NCBI GenBank assembly: GCA_001969505.1
Contig: LSSK01000876.1
Coordinates: 1 to 10,242, forward strand
DNA length: 10,242 nucleotides
From: Zancudomyces culisetae
Lineage: Eukaryota; Kickxellomycota; Harpellomycetes; Harpellales; Legeriomycetaceae
Direction of reading: 5' to 3'
Both the position numbers and the translations under genes were made by a program. Each line of letters starts with the position of its first letter. Within the stretch, counting starts at the first letter, position 1. Below are positions 1 to 9,726 of this stretch, in pieces. The notes beneath the pieces are model-generated. The model searched no databases, had not been told where the DNA came from, and saw only the letters and a program-made list of their open reading frames with translations.

Positions 1-1047
<1,047 letters not shown>

Positions 1048-3261
1048 TCAAATGAACGAAAAACTATTATTCGAGAGTTTTGATAGGAAAGAAATCATAT
1101 ACTGTAAGCGATTCGCATGCTTAAAATTATCACTGACAGCGTTTTCTATTTCAGAATAGGCAAGATTGCCGTAAACGATCGCAGATGATAGATTTTCGCA
1201 AAGAAAAGAAAGAACCTGAGCATTTTCTATGGGTTGGAGAGCAGATGTCTTGTCAGCATATCCATATTTACTCAGATCAAGATCGCCAAATTCTGAAAAT
1301 TTCGAAAAATAAACTTTGGGATTAGATTCGATATACTCTACTGGTTGAAAGTTGGCATAGCAAGTAAAAGTGTAGAGGTTTTTTCCTGCCCATTCATCAG
1401 AGAACAGACAGCAAATGTCGTTTGCGAAGGTCATCCCACTGGGTGAAAACCAAGGATCCCTGTCACCAGGTGTAATTGCAATACTTGCAATTGAGGCAGG
1501 GATCGACTCGACGTATAGATTTTTACAGTTATAAAAGGCTTTTGTCTTTAAAATGTAAAGCAGAATACTGTTTACATTTTTGGCTGATAAGATGGCAAAT
1601 TTATGTGCATCTACAAGCCTGAGTAGAAACGCTAGTCGCTCATTATTCTTTTCAAACTCGGGATAATCATATATATATTTGACATTGATTAATATCAACC
1701 CTACCTTGACAGTCAGTGACAGTATTTGCGGAGACCAATCTCTCAAAGGAATGTTTGAATATCCCCAATAAAACAAATTTATTATCTCTGCAGCCAAGTC
1801 AATGGCAGCTTTTTTTGCACACCTGACACGTTCGGGAGATACGGTTGTCAAAACTTTGAAGTGTGCTATTTCGGAAACAGCCAAAATTAGCATGTTTTCT
1901 CTAATAAAAAGCTGAAAGTACCAGAAGGATAGAACTATTCTTTGCATTTCTTGGATACTCATTGGTGGCACGCTCTTGTATTTGCACAACTCTATCCTAG
2001 TCGCGCTTTCCATTATAAATTCGTTGACTCGTTTAGATAACTTTCTTGAATTTTCTGTCAGCTTTAAAAACTGTTTAAAATCGTTTTCAAAATTTTTAAC
2101 CAACGATGTCCGGCGTCGGTTTACAAAAGAGATAAGTTCAGTTGTGGTGATGGAGATGAGACATCTAACTCTCATAAAGTTTATATCAACTTCCCAATTG
2201 TCTTTTGAGCTCAGAAGCGCCGTTTCGTAAATGTTCAACCTTATACCATTAACTTCCTCGCTTTCTCTAAACCAAGCACGATCGCCTCCCGGCAACTTTA
2301 CAAAGCAGTCTTTAAGATTAAAATAACATAAGACTGTAGTTGTTTTAAGATAAAAATGATATGATAGAAATACACACCACCACATTCTTCTTTTAAATTC
2401 GGTGATAACCATACTTTCCCTTTTCAAGCTATTCCTCGGAAAATCAACCTTGTTTAGGCTCATCCTTTTTGCTATAATAGCTGTCATTTCTACAAAGGCC
2501 TCCATTTTAGTTCCAGCTCCTATTACTCCATAGTAATTTTTTAATAACACGTAACACCATAAATAATACAGTTTTGGCTTTTCAAAATTCTTATCCATTT
2601 CTAGACTAGTACCATCTTCTACCATCTTTATCACATCTGCTGTTAGCTGCCGCGGTATTCTGTGTTTATTCACAACTGTTGTCCCAATAAGAATCAACGA
2701 ATACAACATATATTTTGGTATGAGTAGATTTTTTACGTTTTTAGTAAATTGTGGAACTCTGACGGGTAATATAAGATCATGGTAAATCACCACAAGCCTT
2801 TCTATGGTTTCCATCAAAAACTCTACTAATACATTCGCTTCGATGTCTATATCCAACTTAACACGCGGAATATCGGCTAGATCTTTATCTTTAATTTCAT
2901 AAACCAGTACATATTCAAGTTGCTGCTCCAAATACTCGTCAAAAATTTCCTTCCTTTCAACTCTCTCTTTTTCCCTGATTAATAGCAACTCTGAAACATT
3001 ATTTTTAATACCAGAAAGCGTGCCCATTATCCTGATTACCCTGTCTTTCAAATTTTTGTATTTTTTTTTCCTTGTTATAGTTTTGGTGAAAACTCGAAAT
3101 TTGCCCATTAGAGGAATGTTTGTGCGTACCGCTAATGCTGGGCTACCTCCATATGGCATGTAATTTGTATTGGAATTTTTCATTTTTGTTTGGTCATTTA
3201 TTATTTCCACTCCCTTTGTTTTTATCTTTTGATTGAAATCCATGCTGGTCTTAACCTGCAT
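1048..3261 (-). CDS. Fungal transcription-factor-like protein with middle homology region but no Zn2Cys6 cluster
   Basis: A 737-residue protein that I can place in the fungal regulator superfamily but not name. Residues about 145-335 match the fungal-specific transcription-factor domain (PF04082 type). There is a helical entry segment around 145-195, then AxRMSLNK at about 264-271 corresponding to the usual A-x-R-x-G-L-H-R. Next come EFKRRMWWCVFLSYHFY at 288-304 (usual E..RRR.WW..F..D) and KLPGGDRAWF at 322-331 (usual LP...W). Residues 64-94 (RKKKYKNLKDRV onward) resemble the basic linker and coiled coil that normally follow a binuclear zinc cluster. The cluster is absent: the first cysteine is at residue 236. 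An in-frame TGA at 3277-3279, eight codons upstream of the ATG, blocks simple extension; ATGs at codons 7 and 27 are alternative starts. It could be a non-DNA-binding co-regulator, a decayed paralogue, or a gene with an unrecognised upstream exon. The long intact frame argues against a simple pseudogene. Confidence 0.75.
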   Translation of the reverse strand: MQVKTSMDFNQKIKTKGVEIINDQTKMKNSNTNYMPYGGSPALAVRTNIPLMGKFRVFTKTITRKKKYKNLKDRVIRIMGTLSGIKNNVSELLLIREKERVERKEIFDEYLEQQLEYVLVYEIKDKDLADIPRVKLDIDIEANVLVEFLMETIERLVVIYHDLILPVRVPQFTKNVKNLLIPKYMLYSLILIGTTVVNKHRIPRQLTADVIKMVEDGTSLEMDKNFEKPKLYYLWCYVLLKNYYGVIGAGTKMEAFVEMTAIIAKRMSLNKVDFPRNSLKRESMVITEFKRRMWWCVFLSYHFYLKTTTVLCYFNLKDCFVKLPGGDRAWFRESEEVNGIRLNIYETALLSSKDNWEVDINFMRVRCLISITTTELISFVNRRRTSLVKNFENDFKQFLKLTENSRKLSKRVNEFIMESATRIELCKYKSVPPMSIQEMQRIVLSFWYFQLFIRENMLILAVSEIAHFKVLTTVSPERVRCAKKAAIDLAAEIINLFYWGYSNIPLRDWSPQILSLTVKVGLILINVKYIYDYPEFEKNNERLAFLLRLVDAHKFAILSAKNVNSILLYILKTKAFYNCKNLYVESIPASIASIAITPGDRDPWFSPSGMTFANDICCLFSDEWAGKNLYTFTCYANFQPVEYIESNPKVYFSKFSEFGDLDLSKYGYADKTSALQPIENAQVLSFLCENLSSAIVYGNLAYSEIENAVSDNFKHANRLQYMISFLSKLSNNSFSFI

Positions 3262-3812
3262 GTTAACTGGAATGAGTACACTTCAGTTAAGGATACACAA
3301 CGGTAGAGTCGAGTCCAAATGAAGTTTGTGGATCCCTGTGCTATTACACTGAGCCTTTTTTCTACTAAAAATATTGCGGATTCTGCAAAATAAGAAAAAG
3401 AAAATATAAATGGAAAAGCACAAATTTAATTTTTCACTTATTTTTGATCATCTCATCCACATTTTATGTATATTTATTATACAAATTCATCTAACAAAAA
3501 AATTTTAAAAAAAACTTATCCACAATTTATTTATCCTCACTATTAACAAATAGTCGCGTATTTATGTAATTTACACCCAGGCTGTTACTTATTAAGGAAA
3601 TTTTTGGTTAGATCTTGCATAATACGTTGACAATTCCGTTGTTTTATTGGTGCTAAGTTAAAATTATAATTTTCAAACTATTTTGATTTGGATTTTATCG
3701 AGCTCAATAGCTTTTTTTATTGCAGAATAATACTTTATTTAGATAAAGTGCACTTAAAAAAACAATCTATAATCTGACTCATCCTATTCCCATTAAGCTC
3801 TAAAGCCTCCGT

Positions 3813-3897
3813 ACCCTATGGTTAGCACAATAATTTCTAGATATTATTACTGGAACCATAGACTGAAGCGGACCCATAAGTTTCAGGTCATAGGGTC
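3813..3897. repeat. Cluster of mutually competing inverted repeats
   Basis: The segment ACCCTATGGTT (3813-3823) has two complementary partners. CTATGGTT (3816-3823) matches AACCATAG (3854-3861), and ACCCTATG (3813-3820) matches CATAGGGT (3889-3896). A third pairing, GACCC (3871-3875) with GGGTC (3893-3897), competes with the second. All are perfect 5 to 8-bp matches. They could be a cruciform, dimeric protein sites or an RNA fold. No transcript is known to cover them. Confidence 0.5.
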
Positions 3898-4062
3898 AGC
3901 TGTAATATCAAGTTCTTGGTATACACCAGAACAGGTTCAACTTTTCAAGTCAATACATTCACTATATGGCCATGACTGTTATTAATACTATTACTACATT
4001 AATATACTATATATACTTACTCTATTACCTTATTGTAAGCCGATAGTTTTACCCTAGAGAAC

Positions 4063-4070
4063 CCCCCCCC
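4063..4070. repeat. Poly-C run
   Basis: An uninterrupted run of about nine C (near 4062-4070) in otherwise AT-rich noncoding DNA. Such runs are prone to length variation and sequencing error. Confidence 0.7.
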
Positions 4071-4273
4071 ATGCAAAGTTAGGATACATGGCTAGACAAA
4101 TGGGAACAGCATTTTTGATCAAGAGGAAAAAAGCATGTTATTTTTAGAAATGACTTTATCAAATATTAAAATTTGCTTACAAAACAAAAAGTCGTATATA
4201 CTGACAGAGATAATAAACACAAAACTGATAACGTTTTTAAATTGCATAACTCTAGTATGAACATATAGGCTTA

Positions 4274-4317
4274 TTATCTGCTCGTCGTTATCTTTCTCTC
4301 ACCAAAAGCGAGATAAC
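4274..4317. promoter_or_regulatory. Cluster of three GATA-factor-type motifs, two in inverted orientation
   Basis: TTATCT occurs at 4274-4279 and 4288-4293, and AGATAA at 4311-4316. All fit the WGATAR core recognised by fungal GATA zinc-finger regulators. The last two sit in a perfect 7-bp inverted repeat, GTTATCT (4287-4293) and AGATAAC (4311-4317). Fungal GATA sites often act in pairs, but the motif is short and the DNA AT-rich. The site is about 1 kb upstream of the minus-strand regulator and 3.4 kb upstream of the TEC1-like gene. Confidence 0.3.
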
Positions 4318-4424
4318 AATAACAGATTTGCGAAAATGTCTTTAAGCTCATTATTTTGATTTTTACCAATTACATTAAGATATTTCTTATGCATGTTTTT
4401 AATACAACCATATGAAAACAATAG

Positions 4425-4452
4425 TAGATGTGGAACTATACCCACTTATCTA
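4425..4452. repeat. Imperfect hairpin in the intergenic region
   Basis: TAGATGTGG (4425-4433) can pair with CCAC (4442-4445) and ATCTA (4448-4452), giving nine base pairs with a two-base bulge and an eight-base loop. Function unknown; it could be chance in a region this size. Confidence 0.35.
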
Positions 4453-4626
4453 CACATGATATCTTCAACACGTGTATAGGCTATAATAAAACAATACATC
4501 AATGCGGGTATACTTACTATAGATCAACCAGAGTGATATAACTACGTCGATACGAAAGAATTCTTGCTTCAAGTGTGGTAACTATTGTATGTAGTCACAA
4601 TGATGTAGTATTAAAAGACAATTTTA

Positions 4627-4633
4627 TGTTTCA
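4627..4633 (-). promoter_or_regulatory. Candidate pheromone-response element (Ste12-type)
   Basis: TGTTTCA is the reverse complement of TGAAACA, the Ste12 binding consensus. Ste12 and Tec1 co-regulate filamentation genes in Saccharomyces, which makes the site interesting upstream of a TEC1-like gene. It is about 3 kb from that start and a seven-base match is expected by chance every several kilobases, so this is a weak call. Confidence 0.2.
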
Positions 4634-4918
4634 AGCTTGGGCTAGAACAGGTAAAAAATCATGAAATGTCAACTTAAAAGCTAAGTTTGAGTATATTTCT
4701 ACATATTGAAGGGGCAATGGCAAAAATACAGTTCATGACACGCCACACTCACTCCATTGTGAACTCCATCTTTTTGCTATCTTTTTTTAGATTAGGTAGG
4801 TCGAGACACTTAAATGGTAGATTTTATAACAATATTCGAGGCTACTTATATCCTACATTTCTTTGTTTTCTATACAATCCGGAATTATCAGGAAAAAAAA
4901 GCTGATGCGGTATTAAGA

Positions 4919-5005
4919 GTTAAACTCGGTATACTGCCCATGACGTGACATGGTCTTGCATAGAGATGAACAACATTTCCATTTGGTGGTTATACCGAGA
5001 TTAAC
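4919..5005. repeat. 15-bp inverted repeat enclosing a smaller hairpin
   Basis: Bases 4919-4933 and 4991-5005 are reverse complements at 14 of 15 positions, with a perfect nine-base core CTCGGTATA / TATACCGAG, separated by 57 nt. Inside, near 4939-4954, CCATG and CATGG flank a six-base loop. There is no gene or obvious target-site duplication around it, so I do not call it a transposon. It could be a pair of operator half-sites or a relic of a small element. Confidence 0.5.
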
Positions 5006-5490
5006 AATCATGTTGTGACCAATTATTGAGGGCTTTTAGATATATACGGATTAACCCAACACCTCTATTCTAGAAAATACGTCTTAGCCTTTCTGCAACC
5101 AACACAATGTGTAAGCCACTTATTTATCACATACACGGAAATATTTCTCAGTGTTTTTATAAGTTGTACTGGACGAATTAACTGTACAACGTTGATTAGT
5201 TTTAGAACAATAGGAGGTGAACGATAGTAAATTCTAATTTATATAAAGAAATAGAACGCGATATTGCGGATAATGGCTTTGATGATGATTAGTGCGTGAT
5301 TGTAGGGGGATTAAAATGTATATACACTAACTGTAGTTTATGTTCAAGTCTTAGTCCAGATTAGAATGCTCAAAGATTCACACATTTAGATGTTTTGATA
5401 TACAAAGGGCTATTCAAAAGAAGCAAACTAGTGAGCTAAAATATATATTTCTAGATATAAAGCTTGCGGCTGCCAGAGCAATTAGTAAGA

Positions 5491-5500
5491 GGGGGGGGGG
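5491..5500. repeat. Poly-G run
   Basis: Ten consecutive G, the strand opposite of the poly-C run 1.4 kb to the left. Likely polymorphic in length; no coding context. Confidence 0.75.
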
Positions 5501-6233
5501 TAATAAGCGTAAATAAAAAATACGTATACATGGAAAACCCCCCTTTGAATATCATTGCATTCACTACCATACTTGTCAAGTCGCGAGTATAATGGGTTGT
5601 TGACTTAGATATTTGTCATGTTTTTTTATCTCTACTATAGCCAAGTTTTTTTCCAACGATGGCATAAGATTTTTTCCCCCACCCATGTATACTCCAGCTT
5701 TTGCGTCCCCAAAATTCAAAAAAATGGGGGAGAGGGTGAAGTGTTCTTTAAAGCGTTTACTCTTCAATCTGTTTTTATCCCTGAACAAAAGAAATTTTAA
5801 AAACCGGGGTATTAAGCTTGTTCATCATACTGTTTGTCTTACTATTTGGGCTAGGTTATAATAGCATAACTATTTATTGTAATAATTTTTAAAACTATAT
5901 ATCTTTCAATGATGTTTGATTGGTAGTTCCAGTATATCTTTCCTTTTTGAGGTAATAAGCGATTACTCTCACTCGAGACAGGATGATCTTATTTTTGTAG
6001 CAAAAATCCAAATAAATAGTACTTGTGTGTACATACACCCAATGTATAATAGTAACACCTTTAATCTTGTTGCTCAAAACCCAGTTTTGTTATAGTGCAG
6101 TTTAGCTATACCATTTTCCAACACTTGTCGTTTCTTACAGGGAAAATGGCGTAACATAAAATTATAGATCCGTCAAGATATGCCTTTTTGTTATACCCCA
6201 GATGATGTAGTAACTGGCTTTGTAACTATTCAA

Positions 6234-6401
6234 AGAATGCTTAAAAGTTACACATTCTGTACTTCAAGTAATGCGGGGAAGGTACAAGTGTAATTTGGGT
6301 ATATTCAAACTTCATTTTCCGAGTACTAAAAAAGTTTTATGTGTTTTTATTCTGTCGTGATAAACTCAACCATTCGATTTTTGTATCAAGCAAAAAGAAT
6401 G
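6234..6401. promoter_or_regulatory. Cluster of Tec1-type (CATTCY) motifs upstream of the TEC1-like gene
   Basis: CATTCT, or its complement AGAATG, occurs at 6234-6239, 6253-6258 and 6396-6401. Outliers lie at 5363-5368 and 7210-7215. CATTCY is the Tec1 consensus in Saccharomyces, so feedback on the gene's own promoter is possible. The hexamer is expected about once per kilobase by chance, so only the three copies in 170 nt are mildly notable. Confidence 0.25.
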
Positions 6402-6649
6402 CATGTACTCAAGAAAAAACTACATAATTGCTTGCAATTGAAATGAAAATCTAAACTCAACTAATTAAAAACCCTAAAGAGCTTTTCTATTATTTCAGGT
6501 CAGAATATTTACCAAAGTTTTAAGATCGAATATCTTTGTTTAAAACTACATGTCTATTCGGAAAATACTGTATTTAACAGTGCCCCACAGTGGAGAAAGT
6601 TTCACAAAGTTTTAAAAAAATTTCATAAAGTGCTACATCATTTCTGTAC

Positions 6650-6677
6650 GCAAGCTTCTCAACTAAAAGCAAGCTTC
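6650..6677. repeat. Short direct repeat GCAAGCTTC, period 19
   Basis: Two exact nine-base copies at 6650-6658 and 6669-6677. Each contains a palindromic AAGCTT. No further copies were seen; function unknown. Confidence 0.5.
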
Positions 6678-7411
6678 AATGTTGTTAAAAAAAGGGAACA
6701 GGCAAATTTGGCATCCCGTGGTGCAAAAGAATTCCGTTCAATGGTTGCGCGTCGAGTTTTTTTTCCGCTTAAAAATCGTTGACTTTAATTAAAAAAGGAT
6801 ACGTAGAGGAGGAGGGAGGGAACAAGTGTATATGCAAATTACTGCCATCTTCGTTTCCAAATCTGCATTAGATTTAATTTATTTATTTAATTAATTTTTT
6901 ATTTTTTGCGACCGTGTATTTTTACCATAACATTATTTCCTTTGTTATTCAAAGAAAAAATAACAGTTACGAAAAACCAGGTATTGGGCGATAGTATTGC
7001 TTGAAAACGTTTGATCAGATGAAGTGATTATTTCGCGCAAATTCAGGCGAGGAGAAGAATAATGGGTTGGTGATGTGTAGAAGTGCTAATTAAGCAATAA
7101 CAACAATTGAAAATTATTTAGTCAATTGGAAGCATTTTTTGATAGCACGAAACCTCTTCAAGGCTGTACATTTGAACAATCATCAATTATCTCAAGTTCG
7201 AGCTAACCTCATTCTGCTATATTTTCTCCTATATTTTTGTTGTTTCTGAAGACAAGCTTTAAAAACGGGTTTACCTTTTTTTTACATTTTTTAAATTTTT
7301 ACATGCAGTTAAAAAAAAAAAGATATCAGGTTGTTCGTAACGGTGGAGGTTGTTAGATAAAAAAAAACAGGCAAAGGAGCAGTGGTAGAGATCCATGTAT
7401 TACTAATTAAA

Positions 7412-7419
7412 TATATAAG
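7412..7419 (+). promoter_or_regulatory. Candidate TATA box of the TEC1-like gene
   Basis: TATATAAG matches the yeast TATAWAWR consensus and lies 272 nt before the ATG, compatible with a long 5' leader. In AT-rich DNA the match alone is weak evidence; TATAAT-like stretches nearer the gene (about 7494 and 7634) are alternatives. Confidence 0.35.
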
Positions 7420-7690
7420 CTCAATCATCGCCCTCTTACAGGTGATTATTGTTACTCCCAATACCCTGATATACGTATAATTTAATCAAGCGCTGTTATA
7501 ATTTATTTTCCTCACCTTGTTTTTTAGGCTCTGTATTTTTATTTTTATCTTTTCTGTTATTTTTACCTCCAATATTAACCAGCCCTCAATAGATTGAAGT
7601 GAAGTATTATCCTTATGTTGAGAACCGCAGGAGTATAATTTATTTTAGTATTAGAAAAGCGACAAATAGAGAAAAGGAAAATCGATAAAG

Positions 7691-9342
7691 ATGGATATTA
7701 ATTTGGTACAGTATTATCTGCGAGATTTTGATATGGAAGCTTATATAAAGGAGTCAACAAATCCTTCTGAGCAACCGAATGCTGAAGTATGGCCCAACAG
7801 AATAGAGAGTATATTTTTAGAAGCTATTCAGGTTTTTTCAACAGTTGGCCAAAAAAAGTACGCATTAGATGAAAGCTATGACTCAAAATCAGAGCTTGTT
7901 GGGAGAAACGACATCATCTCCAGATATATATTTATTAAAACAGGGTTATATAGAGCAAGGAAGCAGGTATCGTCCCATATTCAAGTATGGGCACATTGCA
8001 AAAAAGCGCCGAGTAACAGTGAGTTATAAAATATTTTGCAAACAATTGTATAGCAAGTATTTACTTATTTTATTTATTTATTTTATTTAAAAGAGCTAGC
8101 ATTATTATTCAATATTTAATTTTGACTATACTATTAGGAGAGATGCCGGACCATATTTTTAAACTGTTTCAACGAATATTTAGATTATACTACAGTAGAA
8201 GCACAACAGAGTTTGGTACAAGCAAGAAAAAATTAAAAAGAGTCATCTCATTCGATTCAGCAGCTTCATACTCATCAACAGAAACCGCAAATTCAGTCAT
8301 AAAATCTCATAACAATATAAACACACCTTACAACTATGGATCCTACTCTGTCCCCATGCCATATATCTATAATGAACATGAAAAGGAATATAAGGACGGC
8401 GATTTTAATGTAAATACTCAACATAGATACAACAACAATCTTATCAATATTGACACAGGAAGTCAGCTAGCGTATCAAAGCCCAATACTCATGAATAAAA
8501 CCAACTATATTCGATTTGGTACGGATTCCCTAGGAAGTGTTAGTTTTAAGGAGACAAATAGTCTATTGGATCATTCAAGTACAGGTACAATAGAGAAGTG
8601 TTTAGTTAACCCAGATGATAATACTTTTGCAAAAAAACAAAAGCTTAACCCAATCGTTGAAATGCCTGAGAATGGTTTTAACCTATGGACAGAGGGTACA
8701 AGCGAAAAAAGTAAAAAATTAACATCACCAAAGACTAAAACCAAGAAAACTAAGAATACAACAAAACAGGAATCTGTTGGCAGTAGGGAGTTGTACGAAT
8801 ACGGATATCTAAACACAGCCTCAATTCAAGGAAACAACGTAGCTCCTATTTCACCACTGGTTTATAAAGACTGTGATGACATGAACAAAGGAGGAACGTG
8901 GGACTCTTTGTGTTATCCACACCAGTTGACTTCTGGAATAAACTCTGAGGGAGAAGCCAGTATTGTGACATTGGTAAAGCCAGATATGTGTCTTTCTCAA
9001 CCAATGATGAACAGCAAATTTATCTTGGATGGCGTCTTTGATGAAGAAAATGAAGCTAAAAACTTTAACTTTTCTGTCAAGGCGTCAAATAAGTCCACAA
9101 AAAACGAACTGGTATTGCCATCAGATATTTCCTTGTTGCAGCTGAAGCCTGAAATTGACAAGATACTTGAAGAAAAAAAACAAAATATTACTTTTAGCTC
9201 GTTGAATAGTAGTAATTTTTCGGACAACACCGACTACAGTCTTTCAGCACTGCCAATCTCATCAGACAATGCCCCGATATGGGATACTGTTAACGAGTGG
9301 TGTTCTAGAATACAAGTTCTTAACTCAAACAACAAAATCTAG
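7691..9342 (+). CDS. TEC1: TEA/ATTS-domain transcription factor, Tec1/AbaA-like, two exons (7691-8018, 8138-9342)
   Basis: A sequence-specific nuclear regulator of the TEA family, which controls filamentous growth in yeasts (Tec1) and conidiation in Aspergillus (AbaA). The spliced product is 510 residues, close to Saccharomyces Tec1. The TEA domain spans about residues 33-101: helix 1 begins VWPNRIESIFLEAIQVF (33-49), helix 2 is in GRNDIISRYI (71-80), and the recognition helix is RKQVSSHIQVW (90-100), almost the family consensus. Exon 2 encodes EMPDHIFKLF just after the junction. A low-complexity, Ser/Asn-rich body follows with basic stretches at about 138-144 (SKKKLKR), 275-278 and 300-319, all possible nuclear-localisation signals. 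The C-terminus has an IWDTVNEW motif near 490-497. The ATG is supported by an in-frame TAG eight codons upstream (7667-7669). The frames join only after removing an intron. Its target genes and the developmental role in this organism are inferred from the family. Confidence 0.88.
8019..8137 (+). other. TEC1: Intron of the TEC1-like gene
   Basis: Donor GTGAGT (8019-8024) and acceptor TTAG (8134-8137) remove 119 nt in phase 1, forming an Arg codon and restoring one frame across the TEA domain and the long downstream frame. A second acceptor GAG (8138-8140) is also in frame and would replace Arg-Glu by Lys. No perfect TACTAAC branch site is present; GACTAT at about 8124-8129 is the nearest candidate and is unusually close to the acceptor. 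GTGAGT with a short branch-to-acceptor distance recalls Yarrowia-type introns. Unspliced message would stop at TAA 8027-8029. Confidence 0.8.
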
Positions 9343-9726
9343 TATTGTTTTTTGTTTAAACATATTTACTAATTTGTGTTTTATTATAATTTATTACAAG
9401 TTATATTCTTAATATTTATTCACTTTTTATTTGATTGAGTTTCATATAGGATGTACAAACACTTGTATGCTCTTATTTAAAACTGGATATATAGGATATT
9501 GTGAGCATATGAGGTATGGCGTAGGTTGAGGATACTTTTCAAAGTGCTACTATTTATAAATAAATATCTATAAATGTGTTTGTATGTGTCTAATTTGTAC
9601 AATGTATATTATTTTACGCGTTATGATACTAGTACTCAACTCACAAACAAAAAAATTAACAAATATAAACAACAACAAAATATAAATAATAGAATCAAAA
9701 TTTTTTAAACATGAAATCTGCTCGTG
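9343..9726. other. Intergenic region between the TEC1-like gene and tRNA-Met
   Basis: AT-rich DNA with several polyadenylation-like A/T stretches shortly after the stop codon (about 9365-9425), fitting the 3' end of the TEC1-like gene. The minus-strand frame at 9568-9762 overlaps the tRNA and has no recognisable motif. Nothing else was recognised. Confidence 0.55.

Larger units (their letters stand above)
3262..7690. other. 4.4-kb intergenic region upstream of two divergent regulator genes
   Basis: This stretch separates the starts of the minus-strand regulator and the plus-strand TEC1-like gene, so it is upstream DNA for both. Only short frames occur. Those at 4687-4905 and 5613-5861 (plus) start with TTG, and 5576-5788 (minus) overlaps frames on the other strand; none shows a domain or motif. 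The region is AT-rich and stop-dense, with poly-C and poly-G runs, several inverted repeats (entered separately) and candidate regulator motifs. Very long upstream regions are known for Tec1-type developmental regulators in some yeasts such as Candida albicans. That it acts as an extended promoter here is inference. An unrecognised noncoding RNA or a relic mobile element cannot be excluded by eye. Confidence 0.6.

Noticed and set aside
1976-2230. 84-codon plus-strand frame
   Set aside because: Antisense shadow of the 737-residue regulator gene.
3346-3383. Pyrimidine-rich acceptor-like TTTTGCAG on the minus strand upstream of the regulator, suggesting a missing 5' exon
   Set aside because: The frame after it reaches the in-frame TGA at 3277-3279 before the gene's ATG, and it shows no zinc-cluster cysteine pattern.
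3900-3960. B-box-like GGTTCAAC suggesting a tRNA gene
   Set aside because: No T-stem, acceptor stem or A box could be placed around it.
4687-4905. 72-codon plus-strand frame
   Set aside because: TTG start, no domain, no supporting signals.
5576-5861. Overlapping short frames on both strands of 70-82 codons
   Set aside because: The longest plus-strand frame starts with TTG, the frames oppose one another, and none resembles a known family. They probably persist by chance around runs of C, T and G.
7869-8090. Plus-strand frame overlapping TEC1 exon 1
   Set aside because: Out-of-frame shadow; the TEA domain is in the frame starting at 7691.
8122-8137. Independent start of the second TEC1 frame at TTG 8122
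   Set aside because: TTG is not a normal yeast start, and these bases hold the intron's branch and acceptor region. Splicing from GTGAGT explains both frames as one gene.
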